Source: Pseudomonas sp. (GTDB lineage Bacteria; Pseudomonadota; Gammaproteobacteria; Pseudomonadales; Pseudomonadaceae). Taken from it: 64,000 nt of DNA. Position numbers and translations under genes: made by a program. The stretch lies in contig NZ_JAQGNX010000170.1 of assembly GCF_028293835.1 (NCBI RefSeq), positions 62,001 to 126,000 of the forward strand, written 5' to 3'. The notes under the pieces were generated by a model. The model was not told where the DNA came from. It saw only the letters and a program-made list of their open reading frames with translations, and searched no databases. Positions 24,244-33,166 of the stretch are shown here, piece after piece. The first letter of the stretch is position 1. Each line of letters opens with the position of its first letter.

Positions 24244-25230
24244 CTAGGGGGAAACGGTTGTCACATGCCCAAACAGCCCCTGCACGAACCGCACGCGCTC
24301 TTCCGGTGAATCCCGCCCGCCGGTGAGCGCCAGCTGTTCCAGCCGCTCTTCAACCGCCCGTGCTCGATGGGTCAAGCCGCAATCATTGGCGATTTGAATA
24401 TTCAAGCCGGGCCGTGCATTGATCTCCAGAATCAACGGCCCCTGGTCCTGATCCAACACCATATCGACGCCTATGTAACCCAAGCCGCACAGCTCATAGC
24501 AGCGCGCCGAAAGCTTCATGAAGCCATCCCAATTGGGCAACTGCACGCCGTCTACCGCATTGGTGGTGTCTGGATGTTTATGAATAATAGTGTTGAGCCA
24601 AGTCCCGTGCAGGGTCAAACCGGTGGCCAGGTCGACGCCGACGCCGATGGCCCCCTGGTGCAGGTTGGCTTTGCCGTTGGACTGACGGGTCGGTAAGCGC
24701 AGCATTGCCATGATCGGATAACCCATCAGCACGATAACGCGGATGTCCGGCACGCCTTCAAAGCTGATGCTTCTAAAAATCTGGTCCGGCTTGACCCTGT
24801 ATTCGATCAAGGCGCGGTCGCGATGACCGCCCAATGAATACAGGCCCGTAAGGATGCTGGAGATCAGATGCTCGATTTCTTCACGGCTGATGATCTTTCC
24901 GGACACTGTGCGAAAGCGCTCTTCGAAACGGTCGGCAATCACCAGAATTCCATCGCCACCGGCGCCCTTGGCCGGCTTGATTACAAAGTCGTCGCGCCCG
25001 CCAATAATTTCGTCCAGCCGCGAGATTTCCTTTTCGGTGGAGATTACGCCAAACATCTCTGGCACATGAATCCCGGCCTGAATCGCCCGCTCTTTGGTGA
25101 CGATTTTGTCGTCGACGATGGGGTACAAGTTGCGCTTGTTGTACTTCAGTACGTAATCGGCGTTACGCCGGTTAATACCCATGATGCCCCTGGCTTCAAG
25201 GGCCTTCCAGGTTTTCCACAGACCGATCAT
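24244..25230 (-). CDS. RimK-like ATP-grasp ligase (alpha-L-glutamate ligase-related)
   Basis: The 328-residue protein is an ATP-grasp enzyme of the group annotated as alpha-L-glutamate ligase-like. Visible features are the N-terminal MGINRRNADYVLKYNKRNLY, the ATP-binding DFVIKPAKGAGGDGILVI, LIEYRVKPDQIF, and the metal-binding C-terminal LILEINARPGLNIQIANDCG (Glu-Asn pair). It should form an amide bond between an amino acid and an unknown carboxylate. Its start overlaps the stop of the 7-TM gene in ATGA, so the two are translationally coupled, and a retropepsin-like gene lies just upstream. This trio is conserved in proteobacteria, but the product is not established. Confidence 0.88.
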   Translation of the reverse strand: MIGLWKTWKALEARGIMGINRRNADYVLKYNKRNLYPIVDDKIVTKERAIQAGIHVPEMFGVISTEKEISRLDEIIGGRDDFVIKPAKGAGGDGILVIADRFEERFRTVSGKIISREEIEHLISSILTGLYSLGGHRDRALIEYRVKPDQIFRSISFEGVPDIRVIVLMGYPIMAMLRLPTRQSNGKANLHQGAIGVGVDLATGLTLHGTWLNTIIHKHPDTTNAVDGVQLPNWDGFMKLSARCYELCGLGYIGVDMVLDQDQGPLILEINARPGLNIQIANDCGLTHRARAVEERLEQLALTGGRDSPEERVRFVQGLFGHVTTVSP

Positions 25231-26783
25231 TTAGCCTGTTCCTTCTCTGCTTTGAGCTCTTTGTCGAGGAAGGCTTTGAAACGGAACAACTCAGTCAGGC
25301 GATAGCCGCGATAACGACCCATGGCCAGCATAAAACCCACCAGAATCAGCAGCACGGCGGGGAAGGTGAAAACGAAATAGATCAGCTCCGGCACGCTCAT
25401 GATGATGTGTGCCAGGGAAGCGGCGAACAGCGTGCCGATGGCGACTTTCATCGCATGGCCGCTGCCGCGCTCTTCCCAGGTGATGGACAGGCGTTCTATG
25501 GTCATGGTCAGAATCACCATGGGGAACAGGGCCACCGACAACCCGCGTTCCAGGCCCAATTTGTGGCTGAATAAACTGATGGCGGCGATCAGGACTACAA
25601 CAAATGTCAGTACGACTGACAATCGCGGCAGCATTTGCAATTTCAAATGTTCCAGATAGGAGCGCAGGGACAAGCCCAGCGCGGTAATAATAGTGAACAA
25701 GACAATGCCGAACCCCAGTTGCGTCTCCCGGAATGCCAAGGCGATCAATACGGGAGTGAAAGTGCCCAGGGTTTCGAGGCCTACCAAATTGCGCAAAATC
25801 AAGATCACCAGCACGCCAATAGGGATCATCACCATGATCATAAAGGTCTGCTGGGTCTGCAACGGCAAGCCGTACAGTGAATAGCCGAGGAAGTCACCGT
25901 TGGTATTGGCGTCGGTCAATTTAGCCAGGCGAATGGCGTTCATTTCGCTGTTATTCAGGGTGAAGTTGACCGTGACTTTTTTCCCACCCTCGGCGCTGAT
26001 CAAGTTTTCATCCCCGACCCACCACAACAGTCGGTCGGTGGGCATGCCTTGTTCGCCGGTATCCGGGTTGAAATACAGCCAGACCTTGCCGTTGAAGCTG
26101 CGTAACCATAGCTCTGGCGTTTGCGGCTGGTCAGCAACAAGCCGAATGGTGTGGACTTTTTCCACCGGTACGTGGGCAACCGACAGCAACAATTCGGTAA
26201 TGCGGGCTTTGTTCGCGGTGGCGGTGTCGCCGGCCAGCAGCAGCTTTACGTTGTCATCGCTGAGGTTATTGACCCGCTTGATGGCTTCGGTGATGAAGGT
26301 TTCGGTGTCTGCCGAGTGCTGGCGAATCGGCGCTAGCAAAGCATCGGCGGCAATTTTTTCCGGGCCTTCAATGGCGATGCTGTCACGGAACGTCGGGCCT
26401 TTGATCTTGGGTTTGTCGCCGCTGTAGCGTTTGGTCAGCACCAGTCGGTAATAGAGGGTCTGGTTGCCGCTGGCGCGACGTGCCGACCATGTGACTTTGC
26501 GGTTGCCATCCACACGATTGACGCTGACCCCGTAATTATTTGAAATAAAGCTTTCATTAAGGCTGACGAAGTCGTGGCTCAATGGCGGCACGAACATTTG
26601 TATTTTGACCGGGTCTTTGGCATTGGCGACGAACTCGACTTTAGCGTCGATGTTCCACAGGTCGTCGGTCTCGTCCTCGGTAACCGGGATGCCAAGCACG
26701 AAAATCTGGTACGCCGTGACCGCTATCCCCAATGCCACCAGAACGGCAATCAAGATTTTCAGATGGAGGGTGATAGAACGCAT
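25227..26783 (-). CDS. Inactive transglutaminase-like protein with seven membrane helices
   Basis: A 518-residue membrane protein. A first helix (about residues 9-30) precedes a periplasmic domain (about 31-310) related to transglutaminase but without a recognisable catalytic Cys-His-Asp set, then seven helices (about 325-500; e.g. TFMIMVMIPIGVLVILIL, IYFVFTFPAVLLILVGFML) and a charged tail ending AEKEQAK. This is the 'inactive transglutaminase fused to 7TM' family, always found near an ATP-grasp ligase and a retropepsin-like protein. It probably recognises a peptide-containing substrate at the membrane. It lies seven bases downstream of the protease gene and overlaps the ligase gene. Confidence 0.85.
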   Translation of the reverse strand: MRSITLHLKILIAVLVALGIAVTAYQIFVLGIPVTEDETDDLWNIDAKVEFVANAKDPVKIQMFVPPLSHDFVSLNESFISNNYGVSVNRVDGNRKVTWSARRASGNQTLYYRLVLTKRYSGDKPKIKGPTFRDSIAIEGPEKIAADALLAPIRQHSADTETFITEAIKRVNNLSDDNVKLLLAGDTATANKARITELLLSVAHVPVEKVHTIRLVADQPQTPELWLRSFNGKVWLYFNPDTGEQGMPTDRLLWWVGDENLISAEGGKKVTVNFTLNNSEMNAIRLAKLTDANTNGDFLGYSLYGLPLQTQQTFMIMVMIPIGVLVILILRNLVGLETLGTFTPVLIALAFRETQLGFGIVLFTIITALGLSLRSYLEHLKLQMLPRLSVVLTFVVVLIAAISLFSHKLGLERGLSVALFPMVILTMTIERLSITWEERGSGHAMKVAIGTLFAASLAHIIMSVPELIYFVFTFPAVLLILVGFMLAMGRYRGYRLTELFRFKAFLDKELKAEKEQAK

Positions 26784-26789
26784 TGGGTA

Positions 26790-27326
26790 TTACTCTGCGA
26801 TATGAGCGACGGTAGCGCAGGCCGGTTTGCCGGCCGCATATTTAAGACTGGGGTCGATCAGCGCATCAAAGTGCTTCAGTGCTTCTGAACCAATCAAAAG
26901 CGGGTATTGGAAAGCACTTCTATCAGTCAAGTTCACCTCGATGGTGCGTAAAGTATTTCCCAGGCACACATCCAGGCTGATAACCGGGCGGGCCGTGTAT
27001 TTCTTATCGTCGTCAGGGTCGTAATCGCTGGCTCGGCGCTTGATCCGGCTGTCCCGGGCCAAGGGCCGTTCAATGGGGTGCGCATGGGCATCGTCAATGG
27101 CCAGGTAAAAACGTACCCAATGTTCGCCGTTGCGTTTGAAGCGTTTGATGTCACGGGCGCTCAAGGAAGCGGTTTTGGCGCCGGTATCGAGTTTTGCCGC
27201 CACTTGCAGATCAATATCCGAAAGGTTCGCGTACTCGTTCAGGCCATACACGGTTTTGTCAGCGGCGGTGCTGATACCGGGCAGGACTGATAAACAGAGA
27301 AGGGTTAGGAGGGGTTTGAGTCTCAT
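26790..27326 (-). CDS. Periplasmic retropepsin-like aspartic peptidase (DUF785/RimB-like)
   Basis: Start at 27326 gives a signal peptide (MRLKPLLTLLCLSVLPGIST) and a 178-residue precursor. The mature protein carries the aspartic-protease-like motif KLDTGAKTASLSA, a dimeric retropepsin hallmark, then RRPVISLDVCLG-like strands (TARPVISLDVCLG), IEVNLTDRSAF and PLLIGSEAL. Such proteins are often annotated 'ATP-dependent zinc protease', which the sequence does not support. It heads a probable three-gene operon with the 7-TM protein and ATP-grasp ligase; the AGGA ribosome site is well placed. It may cleave or trim the peptide product of the pathway. Confidence 0.83.
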   Translation of the reverse strand: MRLKPLLTLLCLSVLPGISTAADKTVYGLNEYANLSDIDLQVAAKLDTGAKTASLSARDIKRFKRNGEHWVRFYLAIDDAHAHPIERPLARDSRIKRRASDYDPDDDKKYTARPVISLDVCLGNTLRTIEVNLTDRSAFQYPLLIGSEALKHFDALIDPSLKYAAGKPACATVAHIAE

Positions 27327-27456
27327 AGGTCCTGGCGCAATAAAGGATGGCACTGCGTAGCAACTTGCGCGCGGCATTCTAGCATGAAGGATTTCGCCGC
27401 AGCGCTTAGTACGGATCGCCAGATGCTGTAGCGATATTCCCCATTGCACAGCCCTT

Positions 27457-27535
27457 CTGTAGGGCGAGCCTGTTGACGAAGGCCGGGCGCGGTACGTCAA
27501 GCACACCGCTTCGCCAACAAGTTTGCTCCTACAGA
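27457..27535. repeat. REP element, inverted pair upstream of prpR
   Basis: TCTGTAGGGCGAGCCTGTTG from 27457 and CGCCAACAAGTTTGCTCC at 27512-27529 form an imperfect inverted pair of the CCAAC family. It lies between the divergent retropepsin-like gene and prpR, in a 314-base gap otherwise holding promoter sequence. Confidence 0.8.
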
Positions 27536-27580
27536 GGTTTCGTTGGCCTCATGAGATTGTCGACAGTATTGATTTTTTAA

Positions 27581-27609
27581 TTGACGTATTAGCTGGTATT
27601 GGCTAGTTT
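27581..27609 (+). promoter_or_regulatory. Sigma-70 promoter of the prp cluster
   Basis: TTGACG (27581-27586) and TAGTTT (27604-27609) are 17 bases apart, 32 bases upstream of prpR. The surrounding AT-rich DNA (TTGATTTTTTAATTGACG) could include the site of the GntR regulator. Confidence 0.55.
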
Positions 27610-27640
27610 TAGCGCCACTGGCGGACAAGGTGTAGACAAT

Positions 27641-28357
27641 ATGTCGGAAGCAACGCAAATAGCAGCTCCGCTACAGGATGACCCCGAGACCTTGTCTGAG
27701 AATGTCTTCCGGCGCATTCAGGCGGCAATCGTCAAAGGCGATATCGCGCCGGGCAGTAAAATCTCGGAGCCGGAGCTGGCCCGCACCTACGGTATCAGTC
27801 GCGGGCCGCTGCGTGAGGCCATTCACCGTCTGGAAGGGCAGCGCCTGCTGGTGCGTATTCCCCACGTCGGCGCTCGAGTGGTTTCCCTGAGCCACGCAGA
27901 ACTGATCGAACTCTACGAAATCCGCGAGTCACTGGAAGGCATGGCCTGCCGCCTGGCGGCCGAACGCATGACCACCGAAGAGATCGACGAACTGCGTCGG
28001 GTGCTGGATACCCATGAGCGCGATGAAGCATTTCGGGCGGGCGTCGGCTATTACCAGCAGGAAGGCGATTTCGACTTTCATTACCGGATCATTCAGGGCA
28101 GTGGCAATCAGACATTGACCCAAATGCTCTGCGGCGACCTGTACCAACTGGTGCGCATGTACCGCATTCAATTTTCCGCCACCCCCAATCGCCCACACCA
28201 GGCGTTTGCCGAACACCACCGAATTCTGGATGCCATTGCCGAACGTGACGGCGAACTGGCTGAACTGTTGATGCGCCGACACATCGGCGCGTCGAAACGC
28301 AACATCGAGCGCCACTATCAGGCCGCTCCACACGCCACAGCCCGAGGTGAAAAATGA
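27641..28357 (+). CDS. prpR: GntR/FadR-family regulator of the 2-methylcitrate cluster
   Basis: A 238-residue regulator with the winged helix of the FadR subgroup at the N-terminus (ENVFRRIQAAIVKGDI, ELARTYGISRGPLREAIHRL, RVVSLSHAEL) and an all-helical FCD ligand domain (about residues 95-220) with YEIRESLEGMACRLAAERM, FDFHYRIIQGSGN and HHRILDAI, whose Asp/His residues bind metal. The start at 27641 follows a promoter and gives the natural N-terminus MSEATQIAAP. It overlaps prpB by four bases, so it is likely a co-transcribed regulator of propionate catabolism responding to 2-methylcitrate. It is unrelated to the sigma-54-type PrpR of enterics. Confidence 0.9.
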   Translation: MSEATQIAAPLQDDPETLSENVFRRIQAAIVKGDIAPGSKISEPELARTYGISRGPLREAIHRLEGQRLLVRIPHVGARVVSLSHAELIELYEIRESLEGMACRLAAERMTTEEIDELRRVLDTHERDEAFRAGVGYYQQEGDFDFHYRIIQGSGNQTLTQMLCGDLYQLVRMYRIQFSATPNRPHQAFAEHHRILDAIAERDGELAELLMRRHIGASKRNIERHYQAAPHATARGEK

Positions 28358-29241
28358 GCAATAAGAATACTCCCGGCCAACGCTTTCGTGATGCCGTCGC
28401 CAACGAACACCCGTTGCAAGTGGTTGGCGCGATCAACGCCAACCATGCGCTGCTGGCTAAACGCGCCGGATTCAAAGCTATTTACCTGTCGGGTGGCGGT
28501 GTGGCTGCGGGCTCGTTGGGCCTGCCAGACTTGGGCATTACCGGGCTGGATGACGTACTGACCGACGTACGCCGGATCACCGACGTGTGCGACCTGCCGC
28601 TGTTAGTGGATGTCGACACCGGTTTTGGCTCTTCAGCGTTCAACGTAGCGCGCACCGTGCGCTCGATGATAAAGTTCGGCGCAGCAGCGATTCACATCGA
28701 AGACCAGGTGGGTGCCAAGCGCTGCGGTCATCGTCCGGGTAAAGAAATTGTCTCCCAGCAAGAAATGGTCGACCGGATCAAGGCAGCGGTTGACGCCCGC
28801 ACCGATGATAGCTTTGTGATCATGGCGCGCACTGATGCACTGGCCGTCGAAGGCCTGGAGTCGGCGCTGGACCGTGCCGCCGCCTGCATCGAAGCCGGCG
28901 CCGACATGGTGTTCCCGGAAGCCATTACCGAACTGGACATGTACAAACTGTTTGCGGCTCGGGTTGGTGCGCCGATTCTGGCGAACATCACTGAATTCGG
29001 CGCGACGCCCCTGTTCACGGTTGACGAATTGCAATCCGCTGATGTTTCTCTGGTGCTGTACCCGTTGTCGGCGTTCCGTGCGATGAACAAAGCAGCGGAA
29101 AACGTTTACGGCGCAATCCGCCGTGACGGCACCCAGAAAAACGTCGTGGACACCATGCAAACCCGCATGGAGTTGTACGACGCCATTGATTACCACACCT
29201 TCGAGCAGAAGCTTGATGCGCTGTTTGCCAACAAAAAATAA
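28354..29241 (+). CDS. prpB: Methylisocitrate lyase
   Basis: PrpB cleaves 2-methylisocitrate to pyruvate and succinate, the last step of the 2-methylcitrate cycle. The 295-residue protein has the ICL/PEP mutase fold with YLSGGGVAAGSLGLPDLG, VDVDTGFGSSAFNVA with metal-binding Asp residues, IEDQVGAKRCGHRPGK holding the catalytic KRCGH motif, and MARTDALAVEG. It overlaps the end of the regulator gene in ATGA and is 95 bases upstream of prpC. Length is normal. Confidence 0.97.
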   Translation: MSNKNTPGQRFRDAVANEHPLQVVGAINANHALLAKRAGFKAIYLSGGGVAAGSLGLPDLGITGLDDVLTDVRRITDVCDLPLLVDVDTGFGSSAFNVARTVRSMIKFGAAAIHIEDQVGAKRCGHRPGKEIVSQQEMVDRIKAAVDARTDDSFVIMARTDALAVEGLESALDRAAACIEAGADMVFPEAITELDMYKLFAARVGAPILANITEFGATPLFTVDELQSADVSLVLYPLSAFRAMNKAAENVYGAIRRDGTQKNVVDTMQTRMELYDAIDYHTFEQKLDALFANKK

Positions 29242-29336
29242 TCGCGAAACCGCAATCCAGGCATAACCTGTCTGGAGGAAAATTGCCCTGTGCAGTTCGA
29301 TGGTGCTCCCTAATAAATTCAAGATTGGAGAAAGCA

Positions 29337-30464
29337 ATGGCTGAAGCAAAAGTGTTGAGCGGCGCTGGCCTGCGCGGTCAAGTCGCCGGACAGACGGCAT
29401 TGTCCACCGTAGGGCAAGAGGGCGCGGGCCTGACCTATCGCGGCTGCGACGTGCGTGAACTGGCCGCCGAAGCGCGTTTCGAGGAAGTGGCGTATCTGCT
29501 GCTGTATGGCGAGTTGCCGACTAAAGCCGAATTGGCTGCTTACCTGAAGAAGCTGCAAGGCTTGCGTGATTTGCCCCAGGCCTTGAAAGAAGTGCTGGAA
29601 CGCATTCCTGCCGACACCCATCCCATGGACGTGATGCGCACCGGTGCATCGATGCTGGGTACATTGGAGCCTGAAACAAGCTTCGACCAGCAACGGGACA
29701 GCACCGACCGGCTGTTGGCGGCATTTCCGGCGATCATGTGCTACTGGTATCGCTTCAGCCATGACGGCGTGCGCCTGAATTGCGTGACCGACGAAGAATC
29801 CATCGGCGGGCATTTCCTGCAATTGTTGCTGGATAAAAAACCCAGCGAGCTGCACCGAAAGGTGATGGATGTGTCGCTGATTCTCTACGCCGAACATGAA
29901 TTCAACGCCTCGACCTTTACCGCTCGGGTCTGTGCATCGACCCTGTCGGACCTTTATTCCTGCATCACTGCGGCCATCGGCACCTTGCGCGGTCCATTGC
30001 ACGGCGGCGCCAACGAAGCCGCCATGGAGATGATCGAGCGCTTCGGTTCGGCTGACGAGGCGGTCAAAGGCACGCTGGCCATGCTGGAGCGCAAAGACAA
30101 GATCATGGGCTTCGGTCATGCGATCTATAAAATCTCCGATCCGCGCAATGAAGTGATCAAAGGCTGGGCGAAGAAGCTCGCCGACGAAGCCGGTGATACG
30201 GTGCTGTACGCCGTCTCGGAAGCCATCGATAAAACCATGTGGGAACAGAAAAAATTGTTTCCAAATGCTGACTTCTATCACGCCTCGACGTACCACTTCA
30301 TGGGCATTCCCACCAAGCTGTTCACGCCGATATTTGTCTGTTCGCGGCTGACGGGCTGGGCTGCTCACGTCTTCGAGCAGCGCGCCAATAATCGCATTAT
30401 CCGTCCGAGCGCCGAATACATCGGCGTCGAACAGCGCAAGTTCGTGCCAATCGAACAGCGCTGA
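29337..30464 (+). CDS. prpC: 2-methylcitrate synthase
   Basis: PrpC condenses propionyl-CoA with oxaloacetate. The 375-residue citrate-synthase-like protein has GAGLRGQVAGQTALSTVG at the N-terminus, TYRGCDVRELA, the substrate-binding HEFNASTFTARV, GPLHGGANEAAM, and the catalytic region MGFGHAIYKISDPRNEVIKG with His and Arg. The start at 29337 follows GGAGAAAGC; an ATG at 29283 is open but lacks the family's N-terminus. The length, shorter than housekeeping GltA, and its place between prpB and acnD make it the methylcitrate enzyme. Confidence 0.97.
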   Translation: MAEAKVLSGAGLRGQVAGQTALSTVGQEGAGLTYRGCDVRELAAEARFEEVAYLLLYGELPTKAELAAYLKKLQGLRDLPQALKEVLERIPADTHPMDVMRTGASMLGTLEPETSFDQQRDSTDRLLAAFPAIMCYWYRFSHDGVRLNCVTDEESIGGHFLQLLLDKKPSELHRKVMDVSLILYAEHEFNASTFTARVCASTLSDLYSCITAAIGTLRGPLHGGANEAAMEMIERFGSADEAVKGTLAMLERKDKIMGFGHAIYKISDPRNEVIKGWAKKLADEAGDTVLYAVSEAIDKTMWEQKKLFPNADFYHASTYHFMGIPTKLFTPIFVCSRLTGWAAHVFEQRANNRIIRPSAEYIGVEQRKFVPIEQR

Positions 30465-30471
30465 TCAGGAA

Positions 30472-30504
30472 CAGGGGAGCGGGCAGCCGTCCACCCGCCC
30501 CCTG
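30472..30504 (+). promoter_or_regulatory. Intercistronic hairpin between prpC and acnD
   Basis: CAGGGG-A-GCGGG (30472-30483) pairs with CCCGC-CCCCTG (30494-30504), 11 GC-rich pairs with one bulged A and a ten-base loop. It has no T-tract, so it is more likely an mRNA stability or processing element than a terminator. Confidence 0.5.
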
Positions 30505-30554
30505 ACCCTTTGCCCGGACCTTTTGAACCGCCCCGTGATCGAGTTCCCAACGCC

Positions 30555-33146
30555 ATGAACAGTGAATTTCGCAAGTCTTTGCCCGGCACTCGGCTGGATT
30601 ATTTCGACACCCGCGCTGCGGTTGACGCCATCAAGCCTGGGGCCTACGACACGCTGCCGTACACCTCTCGCGTGTTTGCCGAAAACCTGGTGCGCCGCTG
30701 TGATCCGGCAACCCTGAACGCCTCTCTGGGCCAGTTGATTGATCGCAGGCGCGATCTCGACTTCCCGTGGTTTCCGGCGCGGGTGGTGTGCCACGACATT
30801 CTGGGCCAGACCGCGCTGGTTGACCTTGCGGGCTTGCGCGACGCCATTGCTGCCCAAGGCGGCGACCCTGCGTTGGTCAATCCCGTGGTGCCGACACAGC
30901 TGGTGGTTGACCACTCGCTGGCCGTCGAACACGGTGGTTTCGAGAAAGATGCGTTTGAAAAGAATCGCTCCATTGAAGACCGTCGTAACGAAGACCGTTT
31001 TCACTTTATTAACTGGACCAAGAAAGCCTTCAAGAACATTGACGTGATTCCACCCGGCAACGGCATCCTGCACCAGATCAACCTCGAGCGGATGTCCCCG
31101 GTGATCCAGGTGTTGAATGGCGTGGCGTTTCCGGACACGTTGGTCGGCACCGACAGCCATACGCCAATGGTGGATGCGCTGGGTGTGATCGCCATTGGTG
31201 TCGGTGGCCTTGAAGCCGAAAGCGTGATGCTTGGCCGTGCCTCGTGGATGCGCCTGCCGGACATCATCGGCGTTGAGCTTTCGGGCAAGCCTCAGGAAGG
31301 GATTACCGCCACTGACATCGTGTTGGCCCTGACCGAATTCTTGCGTAACCAAAAAGTCGTGTCGTCCTACCTGGAATTCTACGGTGAAGGCGCGTCCCAC
31401 CTGACCCTGGGCGACCGCGCGACCATTTCCAACATGACCCCGGAGTTCGGCTCTACAGCGGCCATGTTCTACATCGATAAACAAACCATCGATTACCTGA
31501 AACTCACAGGGCGCGATGATGAGCAGGTTCGCTTGGTAGAGCTGTATGCCAAAGAAACCGGCCTGTGGGCCGACAGCCTGAAAAACGCTGAATACGAGCG
31601 GGTTATTGCTTTTGACCTGTCCACTGTGGTGCGTAACATCGCAGGGCCGTCGAATCCGCATAACCGGGTGCCGACCTCTGAGCTGGCAGCGCGCGGCATC
31701 AGCGGCATCGTCGAAAATGAGCCGGGCCTGATGCCAGATGGCGCGGTCATCATCGCGGCGATCACCAGCTGCACCAATACCAACAACCCGCGCAACATGA
31801 TCGCTGCCGGGTTGCTCGCCCGTAACGCCAATCGCTTGGGCCTGACCCGTAAACCGTGGGTTAAAACCTCTCTGGCGCCGGGCTCGAAAACCGTGACCCT
31901 GTACCTGCAAGAAGGCGGTCTGCTCTCGGAGCTGGAACAGTTGGGCTTCGGCGTCGTGGCCTATGCTTGCACCTCGTGCAACGGCATGTCCGGCGCCCTG
32001 GACCCGGTGATTCAACAGGAAGTGGTGGACCGCAAGCTGTATGCCACCGCCGTGTTGTCCGGTAACCGCAACTTCGACGGACGGATTCATCCGTACGCGC
32101 AGCAGGCCTTTCTCGCTTCACCGCCGTTGGTGGTGGCCTATGCGATTGCCGGGACCATTCGTTTCGACATTGAGAAAGACGTGTTGGGCATCGACGCCGA
32201 GGGTCACGCGGTGACCTTGAAAGACATATGGCCGACTGACGAAGAAATCGACGCGGTGTTCAAGGCCAGCGTCAAGCCGGCGCAGTTCAATCAGGTTTAC
32301 ATCCCGATGTTCGCCATCCAGGAAGACGACGGCGTCAAAGTCGGCCCGCTTTATGACTGGCGTCCACAAAGCACCTATATCCGCCGCCCGCCGTACTGGG
32401 AGGGGGCCTTGGCTGGGGAACGCACGCTGACCGGCATGCGTCCATTGGCTGTGCTGCCGGACAACATCACCACTGACCATTTATCGCCGTCCAACGCGAT
32501 CATGCTCGACAGTGCTGCCGGTGAATACCTGGCAAAAATGGGCCTGCCGGAAGTAGACTTCAACTCTTACGCTACGCACCGGGGCGACCACTTGACCGCC
32601 CAGCGTGCGACCTTTGCCAACCCACGCCTGCGCAACGAAATGGCCATGGTCGACGGCAAGCTGAAAGAAGGCTCGCTGACTCGTATAGAACCTGAAGGCC
32701 AGGTCACGCGCATGTGGGAAGCCATCGAAACATACATGGAACGCAAGCAGCCGCTGATCATCATTGCTGGCGCTGATTACGGTCAGGGTTCGTCCCGGGA
32801 CTGGGCCGCCAAAGGTGTGCGTCTGGCCGGGGTTGAAGCCATCGCGGCGGAAGGCTTCGAGCGTATCCACCGCACCAACCTGGTGGGCATGGGCGTACTG
32901 CCGCTGGAATTCAAACCGGGGGTTAATCGCACCACGCTGGGCATCGACGGCAGCGAAACCTTCGACGTGATCGGCGAGCGTATTCCGCGTACTACCCTGA
33001 CGCTGGTGATCAATCGCAAGAACGGCGAGCGGCTTGAAGTGCCCGTCACTTGCCGACTCGACACCGCAGAAGAAGCGTCGATCTACGAAGCGGGCGGGGT
33101 GCTGCAACGTTTCGCCCAAGACTTCCTCGAATCGGCCACGGCTTAA
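30555..33146 (+). CDS. acnD: Fe/S-dependent 2-methylisocitrate dehydratase AcnD
   Basis: AcnD dehydrates 2-methylcitrate to 2-methylaconitate in the PrpF-dependent branch of the cycle. The 863-residue aconitase-superfamily protein carries iron-sulfur cysteines in ITSCTNTNNPRNM and CTSCNGM, plus VVPTQLVVDHSLAVEH, GTDSHTPMVDALGV, DHLSPSNAIM and the swivel-domain GADYGQGSSRDWAAKG. The start at 30555 (MNSEFRKSLPGTRLDYF) matches AcnD. A 541-codon antisense frame across it is a GC-codon artefact. It precedes prpF, with which AcnD always occurs. Confidence 0.97.
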   Translation: MNSEFRKSLPGTRLDYFDTRAAVDAIKPGAYDTLPYTSRVFAENLVRRCDPATLNASLGQLIDRRRDLDFPWFPARVVCHDILGQTALVDLAGLRDAIAAQGGDPALVNPVVPTQLVVDHSLAVEHGGFEKDAFEKNRSIEDRRNEDRFHFINWTKKAFKNIDVIPPGNGILHQINLERMSPVIQVLNGVAFPDTLVGTDSHTPMVDALGVIAIGVGGLEAESVMLGRASWMRLPDIIGVELSGKPQEGITATDIVLALTEFLRNQKVVSSYLEFYGEGASHLTLGDRATISNMTPEFGSTAAMFYIDKQTIDYLKLTGRDDEQVRLVELYAKETGLWADSLKNAEYERVIAFDLSTVVRNIAGPSNPHNRVPTSELAARGISGIVENEPGLMPDGAVIIAAITSCTNTNNPRNMIAAGLLARNANRLGLTRKPWVKTSLAPGSKTVTLYLQEGGLLSELEQLGFGVVAYACTSCNGMSGALDPVIQQEVVDRKLYATAVLSGNRNFDGRIHPYAQQAFLASPPLVVAYAIAGTIRFDIEKDVLGIDAEGHAVTLKDIWPTDEEIDAVFKASVKPAQFNQVYIPMFAIQEDDGVKVGPLYDWRPQSTYIRRPPYWEGALAGERTLTGMRPLAVLPDNITTDHLSPSNAIMLDSAAGEYLAKMGLPEVDFNSYATHRGDHLTAQRATFANPRLRNEMAMVDGKLKEGSLTRIEPEGQVTRMWEAIETYMERKQPLIIIAGADYGQGSSRDWAAKGVRLAGVEAIAAEGFERIHRTNLVGMGVLPLEFKPGVNRTTLGIDGSETFDVIGERIPRTTLTLVINRKNGERLEVPVTCRLDTAEEASIYEAGGVLQRFAQDFLESATA

Positions 33147-33166
33147 GCCAGCAGGAGACTATTTCC

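Noticed and set aside
30465..32090. 541-codon open frame antisense to acnD
   Set aside because: Its codon pattern is a mirror of GC-rich acnD coding and it has no recognisable domain; similar long antisense frames lie over kdpD (655-1746), prpC (29319-30368), prpF (33143-34222) and ppsA (37194-38585).
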